From JBMNIZ01 sp050951405 (GTDB taxonomy: Bacteria > Bacillota > DULZ01), in the NCBI GenBank assembly GCA_050951405.1, contig JBMNIZ010000007.1, positions 60,363 through 124,362 on the forward strand: 64,000 nucleotides of DNA, in the 5' to 3' direction. Position 1 is the first letter of the stretch. The number at the start of each line of letters is the position of its first letter. Made by a program: the position numbers and the translations under genes. Shown here one piece after another: positions 44,087 to 52,695 of this stretch. Below the pieces are notes generated by a model. The model was not told the origin of the DNA and did not search any database. It was given only the letters and a program-made list of their open reading frames with translations.

Positions 44087-46251
44087 TTAGCAAGGAGTTT
44101 AAAATAAAGATAAAGAAGGCCTTGGCTGATGAGAACCTGGGAGGGGCTCTGGGCAGATTTGCAGAGGCTTATGTGCTTTCCCGGGCCAATGCTTATGCTG
44201 ATGCCGGCCTGGATTTTGCCAAAATAAGAGAAGAAATTGTTGCCTTAAAGGATTATGCGGCGGATCATTTGGAAGAATTGGCGGACAGATTTACTTTGGA
44301 GGCTGAAAAAAGAGGGGCCCATGTGTTGCGCACTTCTTCCGTGGAAGAAGTGAAGAAATATATTGCAGACCTGGCGGAAAAGCACCAGGTGAAAACTATT
44401 GTCAAAGCCAAGTCCATGGCCTCGGAAGAGATCTACTTAAATAAACACTTGGAAGCAAAAGGCCTGCGGGTCCGGGAGACGGACTTGGGAGAATGGATCA
44501 TCCAGCTGGCCGGGCAAAGTCCTTCCCATATGGTGATGCCGGCCATTCACCTGACCAAGGAAGAGGTAGCGGATATTTTAGGTCAGGAAGTCCAGGAGAA
44601 ACTGGCCAGTGACATTCCCCACTTGGTTAAAGTGGCCCGCCGAGAGTTAAGGCCTGATTTTTTATCTGCCGGTATCGGTATTACCGGGGCCAATCTGGCC
44701 GTGGCTGAAAGCGGCACCTTGGCAATAATTACCAATGAGGGGAATGCTCGCCTGGCAAGTTCCATGCCCCCTGTTCATGTGGCCCTGGTGGGACTGGAAA
44801 AGCTGGTGGCCAGTCTTGAGGATGTGCCTAAGGTGTTGAAAGCATTGCCTCGCAGCGCAACGGCGCAGCAGCTGACCAGCTATGTTTCTTTCATTACTGG
44901 GCCGGTACCCACTTTGGTGGAGGGCCAAGTGCGGCCTAAGGAATTGCACATAATTTTAATGGATAACAAGAGGTTGGCCATGAGGGATGATCCTCATTTC
45001 AAAGAGGCCTTGCGCTGTATCCGTTGCGCCTCCTGTCTCAATGTTTGTCCTGTTTACCGTCTGGTGGGCGGTCATGTCTACGGCCATATTTATGCCGGAG
45101 GCATTGGGACCATTTTGACCGCTTTTTTCAACACAAAGGAAGATGCCAAGGAAATTCAAGCCCTTTGCTTGCAATGCGGGCTTTGTAAGGAATTCTGCCC
45201 GGCCCAAATCGACATTCCGGGTTTGATCCTGGAGCTGAGAAGCCGTCTCGTCCAGGATAAAGGGTTGCCTTTTGTGGAAAAGACTGTTTTGGAAACAGTT
45301 TTATCCAACCGGCAGTTATTTCACCGCTTGCTGCGGCTTGCCTCCAGGATGCAGAGACCTTGGACCGGTCAAAGCACCATGATCCGCCATTTGCCCTTGT
45401 TTTTTGCCAATTATGCGGAGAAACGCAGTCTTCCGGCCATTGCCTCCAGGCCCCTGCGGGACCGGCTGCCTGCCCAGGGAATCCCCGGCAAAAAGAGGGC
45501 TGAAAGGAAAAGGAAGGTGGCTTTTTACGCCGGATGTTTGATTGACTTCGCCTATCCCCAGCTGGGGGAGGCGGTGATCAAAGTCTTGCACCATTACGGT
45601 GTGGATGTTTATTTTCCTCCAGGGCAGACCTGTTGCGGCGCCCCCGCCAAGTACAGCGGGGCCAGGGATGTGGCGCAGAAAATTGCCCGTCAGAATGTGG
45701 AAGCTTTTGCCCAGGAAGATTTTGACGCGGTGATTTGCGCCTGCCCCACCTGTATGGTTGTTTTGCAAAAGGATTTTCCTCGTCTGCTGGCCGGGGACTG
45801 GATTTGGGAAGAAAAAGCCCGTGCCCTGGCGGAAAAAGTAAGGGATTTCAGCGATTATGTGTGGGAATTGGAAGAAGAACTAAAACTCCAACCTTTTTTT
45901 CAAAAAATGGGCCTGAAGGTTGTCTATCATGACTCATGCCATTATAAAAGAAGCCTGGGACTGGCGGCTGTCCCGCGGCAATTGCTGTCCGATGCCGGTT
46001 ATCAATTGGTGGAGATGAAAGACGCGGATCACTGCTGCGGACTGGCCGGTTCTTATACCATCAAGTTTCCGGAGCTTTCTCTGCCCATCTTGGAACGAAA
46101 GCTAAGCAACATCGAAAAGAGTAACCCGGCGGTGGTGGCCATGGACTGCCCTGGCTGTGTGCTGCAGATTGCCGGCGGTTTGGATAAGAAACAAAGCGGG
46201 ATACAAGCGAAGCATACAGCGGAGCTTTTGGCGGAAGCTTTGGCAGATTGA
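44083..46251 (+). CDS. lutB: Fused LutB-LutA iron-sulfur lactate oxidase subunit
   Basis: A 722-residue protein. Residues 60-290 are a LUD domain (SAGIGITGANLAVAESGTLA). Residues about 309-375 hold two ferredoxin motifs, CIRCASCLNVCPVYR and CLQCGLCKEFCPAQ. From about 480 two CCG domains follow: FYAGCLIDFAYPQLGE with TCCGAPAKYSG, and YHDSCHYKRSLGL with CCGLAGSYTIK. Separate lutB and lutA genes are normal in Bacillus; here they are joined. The complex passes electrons from lactate through Fe-S clusters. It follows lutC and precedes a lactate permease. Confidence 0.93.
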   Translation: MISKEFKIKIKKALADENLGGALGRFAEAYVLSRANAYADAGLDFAKIREEIVALKDYAADHLEELADRFTLEAEKRGAHVLRTSSVEEVKKYIADLAEKHQVKTIVKAKSMASEEIYLNKHLEAKGLRVRETDLGEWIIQLAGQSPSHMVMPAIHLTKEEVADILGQEVQEKLASDIPHLVKVARRELRPDFLSAGIGITGANLAVAESGTLAIITNEGNARLASSMPPVHVALVGLEKLVASLEDVPKVLKALPRSATAQQLTSYVSFITGPVPTLVEGQVRPKELHIILMDNKRLAMRDDPHFKEALRCIRCASCLNVCPVYRLVGGHVYGHIYAGGIGTILTAFFNTKEDAKEIQALCLQCGLCKEFCPAQIDIPGLILELRSRLVQDKGLPFVEKTVLETVLSNRQLFHRLLRLASRMQRPWTGQSTMIRHLPLFFANYAEKRSLPAIASRPLRDRLPAQGIPGKKRAERKRKVAFYAGCLIDFAYPQLGEAVIKVLHHYGVDVYFPPGQTCCGAPAKYSGARDVAQKIARQNVEAFAQEDFDAVICACPTCMVVLQKDFPRLLAGDWIWEEKARALAEKVRDFSDYVWELEEELKLQPFFQKMGLKVVYHDSCHYKRSLGLAAVPRQLLSDAGYQLVEMKDADHCCGLAGSYTIKFPELSLPILERKLSNIEKSNPAVVAMDCPGCVLQIAGGLDKKQSGIQAKHTAELLAEALAD

Positions 46252-46651
46252 CAAAAACCGTGCCTTTCTTTTATGGGAGACTGTCTATTCAAACAATTCA
46301 GTCCCTTGGCAGGACTCTGGGAACAAGTGTTGAAAATAGATGTGATTACCACTGGTCTTACCATCAGGTCAATAATTCTGAAAGAAAGTGCGAGCAAATA
46401 TCAATAAATTTTCAATTGACGAAATAGAATTAAAATAATCAATGTTCGAAAGATGCCTACTGTTAAGTTTTGCTGAGCAGGAACGGTTTTGAAAATCAAG
46501 GGGGTGGGAGATGAAAAGGTTCCAGCTTTAAGCAGCAAAATAGGTAGTGGTAGTCAGTTCTCATCAATAGGTTTATTTGCTATTAGGTCTAAGGGACAAT
46601 CTGAATGCTGTTGCCAGAATCTTTACTTTATTTTAAAAAAGGAGGTCAGTT
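46252..46651. other. Regulatory gap before the lactate permease
   Basis: About 400 nt without a credible gene. It holds the palindromic operator candidate at 46353-46363. A TTGACG at 46416 may be a -35 element but no good -10 was found at the right distance. The ribosome site AAGGAGG lies at 46639-46645. Confidence 0.5.
46353..46363. promoter_or_regulatory. Candidate FCD-GntR operator upstream of lctP
   Basis: TGGTCTTACCA is an 11-bp palindrome of the TGGT-N3-ACCA type used by PdhR/LldR-like GntR regulators. It matches the site ahead of lutC. Confidence 0.55.
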
Positions 46652-48322
46652 ATGAGTACGGGATTACTTGCGTTTTTAGCCTTCCTGCCTATTTTAGTGG
46701 CCATGATTCTTCTGTTGGGACTAGGCTGGGGCGCGCGTCAGTCCATGCCCATTGGCTATGTGGTGGCCGTTATTGTGGGTTACACAGTGTGGAAAATGAG
46801 CCCTACTGTTTTAATTGCGGCCACCATTGAAGGGATCTGGATAGCAGCTACCCTGCTCTGGATTATCTTCGGTGCTTTATTGCTGCTTTCCACCTTGAAG
46901 CACAGCGGTGCCATTGCCACCATTCGGGCCGGATTCATGAAAATCACCCCTGACCGCCGGATTCAGGCCATTATCCTCGGCTTCTTGTTTGGCTGCTTTA
47001 TCGAAGGTGCTTCTGGTTTCGGTACTCCGGCAGCGGTGGTGGGACCCCTTTTGGTGGCTTTGGGATTCCCGGCTTTTGCTGCGGTGATTGTGGGAATGAT
47101 CACCCAAAGCACCCCGGTTACTTTTGGGGCAGTGGGGACACCCATCCTGGTGGGTGTGCACGGCGGCTTGACCGGTGCCGATGCTGTGGCCGCTCACGCT
47201 CAATCACTGGGTCTAACCTGGGCCCAATACCTGGCCAGCATTGGTGCCCGGGCTGCCATTCTCCATGCCATTATCGGTTTTGTAATGCCCCTGATCATTT
47301 CCATGATGCTGACCTGGCTCTTCGGCAAGAACAGGTCCTGGAAGGAAGGACTGGAGGTTTGGCCCTTTGCCCTCTTTGCCGGGTTGGTTTTTGTCATTCC
47401 TTATGTGATTCTGGCCAATACCTTGGGACCTGAGTTTCCTTCCATGATCAGCGGTCTCTTGGGTGTAGGTATTTGCAGCTATGCTGCCAGTAAAGGTTTC
47501 CTCCAACCCGCCAAGCCGTGGGAATTTGAGGAAAAGGATAAGTGGGAGCCTTACTGGATGGGCACCGTCAGCGGCGATCCAGGTGAGGTGCGGGCCAACA
47601 TGTCTTTGATAAAAGCCTGGTTGCCGTATGTGCTGGTGGGTCTGGTTTTGCTGCTCACCCGTCTGACCGGCTTACAAGGCATCTTAACCGGGATTACGAT
47701 TAACCACAGTGAGATCTTGGGCACACCGATCAGTCATAGCTGGCAGTGGCTTTATTCGCCCGGGGCTTTGATCGCCTTAGTAGCCGTTATTGCCTGGCTT
47801 GTTTTCCAGATGAAGGGCCATGAAATTACCGGTGCTTTAAAGGAAGCGGGCGGCCAGCTTTTTGGGGCTTCCATGGCCTTGATTTTTACTGTTCCCATGG
47901 TGCGGATACTGATCCGTTCCGGCCTGAACGATATTGGTTTGGAAAGTATGCCCATCGTGATGGCTCAGTTTGTGGCGGATACGGCGGGTAATGCCTGGCC
48001 TGCTTTTGCGGGAGTGATTGGCGCCATGGGCGCCATGATTGCCGGTTCCAATACAATCAGCAATATGACTTTTGCCTTGTTCCAATGGACGGTTGCCGAC
48101 CTGATCGAGGTTTCCCATCGCCTGGTAGTAGCGGTGCAAGCTGTGGGTGGAGCGGCCGGCAATATGTTCTGTGTGCATAACGCCGTAGCTGCTGCGGCCG
48201 TTGTTGGTCTCATCGGTAAAGAAGGCTTGATTTTGCGGAAAACCATTTTGCCGACAATTTACTATCTGATTGCCTTAGGCCTCTACGCCAGTTTGGGCAT
48301 TTACGTTTTTGGTTTGGCCTGA
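46652..48322 (+). CDS. lctP: L-lactate permease (LctP family)
   Basis: A 556-residue protein of about 14 hydrophobic helices from ATG 46652, with AAAAGGAGG 6 nt upstream. FGCFIEGASGFGTPAAVVGPL and TQSTPVTFGAVGTPILVGV are the conserved LctP loops, and the C-terminal half has AGSNTISNMTFALFQW and QAVGGAAGNMFCVHN. It imports lactate or glycolate with protons. Its position next to lutC and lutBA makes lactate the likely substrate. Confidence 0.95.
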   Translation: MSTGLLAFLAFLPILVAMILLLGLGWGARQSMPIGYVVAVIVGYTVWKMSPTVLIAATIEGIWIAATLLWIIFGALLLLSTLKHSGAIATIRAGFMKITPDRRIQAIILGFLFGCFIEGASGFGTPAAVVGPLLVALGFPAFAAVIVGMITQSTPVTFGAVGTPILVGVHGGLTGADAVAAHAQSLGLTWAQYLASIGARAAILHAIIGFVMPLIISMMLTWLFGKNRSWKEGLEVWPFALFAGLVFVIPYVILANTLGPEFPSMISGLLGVGICSYAASKGFLQPAKPWEFEEKDKWEPYWMGTVSGDPGEVRANMSLIKAWLPYVLVGLVLLLTRLTGLQGILTGITINHSEILGTPISHSWQWLYSPGALIALVAVIAWLVFQMKGHEITGALKEAGGQLFGASMALIFTVPMVRILIRSGLNDIGLESMPIVMAQFVADTAGNAWPAFAGVIGAMGAMIAGSNTISNMTFALFQWTVADLIEVSHRLVVAVQAVGGAAGNMFCVHNAVAAAAVVGLIGKEGLILRKTILPTIYYLIALGLYASLGIYVFGLA

Positions 48323-48331
48323 ACAAAAGAA

Positions 48332-48381
48332 AATGGGAGTGCCGCTATGCTGCTTTAAGCAGTTGTCGGCACTCCTTTTTT
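48332..48381 (+). terminator. Intrinsic terminator after lctP
   Basis: GGAGTGCCG (48336-48344) pairs with CGGCACTCC (48367-48375) around a 22-nt loop that can form its own small stem; T6 follows. Confidence 0.85.
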
Positions 48382-48501
48382 GCTCAATAGTGTCCGGTTT
48401 TGGCCGGATCCAATTTGTCTGTATGCGGTGAAAAATTGAAAAATAAATACTCAAACAGCAGGAAATCTGAAAAGACAGGTAGAATATCTTCTAGCGCATA
48501 G

Positions 48502-48529
48502 TATATTTTATAAAATATATTGTATGCAA
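48502..48529. promoter_or_regulatory. AT-rich palindrome and TTGTATGCAA box before the GntR gene
   Basis: An 18-bp perfect palindrome (48502-48519) centred on TTTATAAA is followed directly by TTGTATGCAA (48520-48529). A similar pair precedes the M24 gene (49451-49468). These look like operators, perhaps for the GntR regulator encoded at 48638. The rest of the 48323-48637 gap shows only the lctP terminator. Confidence 0.5.
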
Positions 48530-48637
48530 ACTCAAGGCCCAGAGCGGGAGATGATTTGGCCAGGGATCGCACCACTAATAACATTGTACTGCCGGAAAAA
48601 GGATTCACTGCTGGTGCCGTGGAGAGGTGTAAGTGGG

Positions 48638-49330
48638 GTGGCAAGAAAAGGCACTGATGTGCGGAGACCTGTTTCTATTTCCCAGCACGTTTACCAGGTT
48701 TTAAGGGAGCGCATCATTGCCGGCGAGCTCAAGCCCGGAAGCCGCTTGGATCCTGCTCAGCTGGCGGAGGAATTTGGTGTAAGCGTCACACCTGTGCGTG
48801 AGGCCATCGTCAGTTTGGGCACGGAAGGATTGGTTGACATTGTTCCCCACCGGCATGTGTTGGTCTCTTTTCTTTCCTTTGATGATCTTGTTGATCTTTA
48901 CAAGGTGCGCCGCATGGTTGAGCGTTGGGCCTGTCCTTTCATTATGGAGAATATTTCTGATGAAGAGATCAAGCATATCGAGAGTCTCCTGCGGCAATCG
49001 CAAAAAATGGCTAAACAGGGGAAAATGCTTGATGCTGATCGCTTGAACAGGGAGTTTCATAATCGGCTTTATCAATGCATTCAGAATAAATATCTGACGG
49101 GGATTTTGTATGATTTGATGGAGAAGAGCAGGCGCTATGTGGGCCGCGCTGCCTGGGTGAAGCAGAGAATACACTGCTATTTAAAAAACCACGAGATGAT
49201 CGTGGAGGCATTAAAGAAGCGGGATTTGGAAAGCTTTACTGCTGCCGCGGAAAAAGATATCGCGGATACGATTGAATTCTGCACCCTCTATCTGGACATG
49301 ATCAAGGAAACGGAAAAAATTGCTGAATGA
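48638..49330 (+). CDS. GntR family regulator, FCD (FadR-type) subgroup
   Basis: About 230 residues from GTG 48638 with GGAGAGGTG 8 nt upstream; longer starts run through poor sequence. The winged helix region (about 10-75) has SQHVYQVLRERIIAGELKPG and AEEFGVSVTPVREAIVSLGT. The C-terminal FCD domain (about 80-225) is all helix with metal-ligand candidates in NREFHNRLYQ, a His near KNHEMIVEALKKR and Asp residues. It stands between the lactate genes and the catabolic cluster. It could serve either; the box at 49459 suggests the cluster. Confidence 0.9.
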   Translation: MARKGTDVRRPVSISQHVYQVLRERIIAGELKPGSRLDPAQLAEEFGVSVTPVREAIVSLGTEGLVDIVPHRHVLVSFLSFDDLVDLYKVRRMVERWACPFIMENISDEEIKHIESLLRQSQKMAKQGKMLDADRLNREFHNRLYQCIQNKYLTGILYDLMEKSRRYVGRAAWVKQRIHCYLKNHEMIVEALKKRDLESFTAAAEKDIADTIEFCTLYLDMIKETEKIAE

Positions 49331-49450
49331 TACATAGCTTGGTCAGGGGATTAGACTGTGGGCCCCTCTTATTCTAAAGAGTTTTTGGCCCAAGCCCGGT
49401 CAAAAACTCAAAAACAAGAGGCGGCTGCTTTTTGGCAAAATATAAATTAT

Positions 49451-49468
49451 ATTTTATATTGTATGTTA
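49451..49468. promoter_or_regulatory. AT-rich box with TTGTATGTTA before the M24 gene
   Basis: ATTTTATATTGTATGTTA resembles the sequence upstream of the GntR gene (TATTGTATG shared). It lies about 160 nt ahead of the M24 gene, in an AT-rich 300-nt gap that holds no other feature. Confidence 0.45.
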
Positions 49469-49628
49469 TATATTCTCTGCAATTTAATAAATAATAGTAA
49501 TATTATTGCGATGCTTTAGTTGGGCATGAGTTGGACATGGTTCTTTTCTTGGTTGGGAGTGGCTGTCGGATTTGTTGAGTGAGGCCAAAGATCCTTGGAA
49601 GCAGTGAGGGAGGTGTTGGGGCGGGGCT

Positions 49629-50846
49629 GTGAAAACACAGGAACTCCACAGACCATTTCTGAAGGAGGCCAAAACCTTGGAGCAGCGATTGAAAAAACTG
49701 ATGACACTGATGGAAGAGCACAAGTTGGATGCACTGGTGGCCAGCCTGCCGGAAAACGTTGCCTATGGCACGAACTATCAGTCACTGGCACACTGGCGTC
49801 ACCCGGTCCGCCGTGCATATGCCGTGATCCGAAAGGACCGGTCGCCTATCTTGATTATGCCGGCCGGATCAGCCGATGCTTTTTTTCAGCAAGAAAGCCA
49901 GGGAACAGACGTCCGTACTTACGGAGATTTTTATGTGGAGATAGGGAGACAGCCCTTGGATCAGGTTTCCAGCTTGTTTTTACATGCCCTTGAGCAGCGC
50001 AAAAAGGGAGCAAAACCAATCCATCTGTTGGCGGAAGCTTTGACCGGCTGCAGGCGGATAGGCTTGGATGAGCAGAGAGTAACGGGTGCGGAGCGGGATG
50101 AGCTGTTTTCTCTCTTGCCGGGGGTGGAAACAGTAGACGCTTACGGGATCTGGAGACAAGCCAGGGCCGTAAAAAGTGAAGAGGAAATAGCCAGAATAGA
50201 AAAGGCAACAAGAATAACCGAAGAAGCGCTGCAGGAAGCATTAGATGTCTTGCAATTGGGAGGAACTGAGCAGGAAGCGGTGATCGCTTTCCGTTCTCGA
50301 GTGGTAAAGGAAGGAGCGCTACCTACTTTTATTTATATCGGAGCCGGCTTTCGGGGTGCTTGGCCCAATGCGGGCGGCAGCACACATGTTCCTCGTCCCG
50401 GCGAGCCGATTCGTTTTGATTTGGGCTGTATTTACGAGGGATACCATTCAGATATTGCCCGCACTGCCATCAAAAAACCCGTTCCTGAGGAAATCAGTGT
50501 GAAGTACGAGGCTTTAAGAGTGGGTTTTGAGGCCGGCTTGGCAGTCATAAGAGAAGGGGTAACGCCGGCAGAAGTGTTTGAAAGGGTGGTGCAGTCTGTC
50601 CGCCAGCATGGGATACCTGATTACCAGCGGCATCATGTGGGCCATGGCGAAGGTTTGGAAGGATACGACCCGCCTCTTTTGGCCCCGGGTGTGCAGGAAC
50701 CATTGGAAGCAGGCATGACCCTCTGTTTGGAAACACCTCACTATATCTTAGGCCGAGGAGGTCTGCATCTGGAGGACACCATCGTGGTGACGAAAGAAGG
50801 TTACCGGTCGCTGTCCACCATGCCCAGGCATTTAATTGAATTATAG
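49629..50846 (+). CDS. M24 family metallohydrolase (Xaa-Pro peptidase/creatinase-like)
   Basis: A 405-residue protein starting at GTG 49629 after GGGGCGG. Residues 20-170 form a creatinase-type N-terminal domain (LPENVAYGTNYQSLAHWRH) and 180-400 the pita-bread domain. The five metal ligands are present: two Asp in DLGCIYEGYHSDIARTA, His in HHVGHGEG, Glu in LETPHYILG and Glu in LHLEDTIVV. Members cleave Xaa-Pro bonds or small amides. As first gene of the cluster after the GntR gene, it may hydrolyse a pathway intermediate such as a cyclic amide, which is an inference. Confidence 0.9.
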   Translation: MKTQELHRPFLKEAKTLEQRLKKLMTLMEEHKLDALVASLPENVAYGTNYQSLAHWRHPVRRAYAVIRKDRSPILIMPAGSADAFFQQESQGTDVRTYGDFYVEIGRQPLDQVSSLFLHALEQRKKGAKPIHLLAEALTGCRRIGLDEQRVTGAERDELFSLLPGVETVDAYGIWRQARAVKSEEEIARIEKATRITEEALQEALDVLQLGGTEQEAVIAFRSRVVKEGALPTFIYIGAGFRGAWPNAGGSTHVPRPGEPIRFDLGCIYEGYHSDIARTAIKKPVPEEISVKYEALRVGFEAGLAVIREGVTPAEVFERVVQSVRQHGIPDYQRHHVGHGEGLEGYDPPLLAPGVQEPLEAGMTLCLETPHYILGRGGLHLEDTIVVTKEGYRSLSTMPRHLIEL

Positions 50847-51084
50847 CATGATTGCTTTTTAGGGCAGTTAAAAAAGTATTGTCCTAAAACAATGGAAAGG
50901 GATATCAGAGGAAATTCGCCAAAAGCTTAAAATTAGCTTAATTGTCGTAGTGTAACGTGTAACGAAAGAATTGTTGAAGGAGGTGAGGGATAAAAGAGCG
51001 GTTGTGCGATGAATCCGTACTTAATGGTCGACAAAGGCCTCCGAAGTAAAAGTGCATTAATCCAAATCCAAGGGAGGAAAAAAG

Positions 51085-52110
51085 ATGAAAAGAAAGCACA
51101 GTTTGCTATTGCTTTTGGCTGTTGGGATAATGGTCATCGCTTTATTGGCGGGCTGTGGAGGACCAAAAGAGCCTGCGGCTCCCGTCGATGAACCGCCTCA
51201 AGAAGCTAAGCAAGAAGAAATAAAATATCCGACTCGGCCCATTGAGTTTGTAGTGCCTTATGCTCCCGGCGGCATGAGTGACCTGGTGGCCAGATCTTTT
51301 GCCACGGAGTTGCCGGAGATTCTCGGGCAGCCTGTTGTTGTGGTCAACAAAGATGGCGGCGGGGGGTTGGTCGGTGGGCAATATGTGGCTGCAGCAAAAC
51401 CTGACGGTTACACCATTTCCGTCATGTCCTATGTGGGTTCCTTGCCTGAATACCACCGCCGGGATGTTCCTTATAAGAGCACCGATTTGGTGCCTATTTG
51501 CGCCACCAGTCAAAACATCCACGGAATAGCTGTGCGAAAAGATGCTCCTTGGCAAAACATCGAGGATCTGGTGGAATATGTCAGGGAAAATCCCGGTCTG
51601 AAGTATGGTACCACCGGCACGGGTTCCAGCAACCACTTGTCCATGGAACTCTTATGCCGGCTGGCCGAGATCGAAATGGAGGATGTTCCCTTTGACAGCG
51701 ATGCCGCTGCCACTTCCAACCTGCTGGGCGGGCATATTGATGTGATAGCATGTAACCTGGCTCCCCTGATCGGCCTGCATCAGTCTGGGGAATTACGTTT
51801 GCTGGCAGTGACTTCAACCTCCAGTATTCCCCAATTGCCTGATGTTCCTTCTCTAAAAGAGCAAGGATATGATATCGGCGAGCCCATATATTCTGCTATT
51901 TATGCCCCAGCCGGGGTTGATCCGCAGATCGTGAAGATTTTGGAAAAGGCATTTGAGCAAGCTGCCCAGAGCGAGTCGGTGACCGAAATAGCGGAAAAAG
52001 GCACCGGTTTATTCCTCAAATATCTTAGCCATGAAGAGATTGTGGCCGCTCTGGAAGAGTACAAGAAGAACGTTGGTCCTATTATGAAAGAATTGGGTCT
52101 AATCGACTGA
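51085..52110 (+). CDS. tctC: TctC-type substrate-binding lipoprotein
   Basis: A 341-residue lipoprotein from ATG 51085 with GGGAGGAAA upstream. The signal ends LLAGC (Cys24). Mature text ITYPTRPIEFVV-like (YPTRPIEFVVPYAPGGMSD) and GGLVGGQYVAAAKPDGYTI are the hallmarks of tripartite tricarboxylate transporter binding proteins (Bug/TctC). Members bind carboxylates, including aromatic ones. It begins a run with tctB and tctA. Confidence 0.95.
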   Translation: MKRKHSLLLLLAVGIMVIALLAGCGGPKEPAAPVDEPPQEAKQEEIKYPTRPIEFVVPYAPGGMSDLVARSFATELPEILGQPVVVVNKDGGGGLVGGQYVAAAKPDGYTISVMSYVGSLPEYHRRDVPYKSTDLVPICATSQNIHGIAVRKDAPWQNIEDLVEYVRENPGLKYGTTGTGSSNHLSMELLCRLAEIEMEDVPFDSDAAATSNLLGGHIDVIACNLAPLIGLHQSGELRLLAVTSTSSIPQLPDVPSLKEQGYDIGEPIYSAIYAPAGVDPQIVKILEKAFEQAAQSESVTEIAEKGTGLFLKYLSHEEIVAALEEYKKNVGPIMKELGLID

Positions 52111-52175
52111 GATTAATTGGGGCGGAAGCGGAAATGTTCTATTTCCGCTTCCCGTTCTCACGGAGGGGGGACAAT

Positions 52176-52655
52176 GTGGTTAAAAAGGCAGACTTGATTA
52201 CTTCCGTTGTTTTGATAATTCTTAGCCTGATCATCCTGGTCTGGGTGATCCCTCAACAAATAGTCGTTACTGGCCAGCATCGTTATACGGGACCGGCTAC
52301 TTTCCCCAGAGGCGCCGCAATATTTATGTTTGTTCTAAATGTTATTTACTTTTTGGGTGTGTTGCGCGGGCGTTTTTTGCTGCAGAAGGGGGACCAGGCT
52401 GGGAATCAATCTGAAGAGAAACCTCAGTACGGCCGGTTACTAATCTTTTTAGCTATTCTCATTCTTTATGTTTTAGGATTTGGGACGATAGGTTTTTATG
52501 TTTGTACTGCTCTGTTCTTAGCCATATTGATGTTCTGGTTTGATAGGAAAAATATCATTGGAATGGTTCTGATGGCGACAACTATTCCTTTGTTTATTTA
52601 TTTGGTTTTTGAAGTAGGGTTGCGAGTATTTATGCCCCGGGGATTGTTTTTTTGA
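52176..52655 (+). CDS. tctB: TctB small membrane subunit
   Basis: About 159 residues from GTG 52176, with GGAGGGGGG 5 nt upstream; the frame is open from 52134 but lacks an earlier site. Four hydrophobic segments with GPATFPRGAAIFMFVLNVIY match the TctB (DUF1468) family, the small subunit of tripartite tricarboxylate transporters. It links tctC and tctA. Confidence 0.88.
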   Translation: MVKKADLITSVVLIILSLIILVWVIPQQIVVTGQHRYTGPATFPRGAAIFMFVLNVIYFLGVLRGRFLLQKGDQAGNQSEEKPQYGRLLIFLAILILYVLGFGTIGFYVCTALFLAILMFWFDRKNIIGMVLMATTIPLFIYLVFEVGLRVFMPRGLFF

Positions 52656-52695
52656 TAGCTGAAAGACTTTGCGATGGAAGTAGGGAGTGAGTCTT

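Noticed and set aside
46489..46830. A 113-codon frame ahead of the lactate permease
   Set aside because: It overlaps the start of lctP in another frame and spans its ribosome site; the text has no family features.
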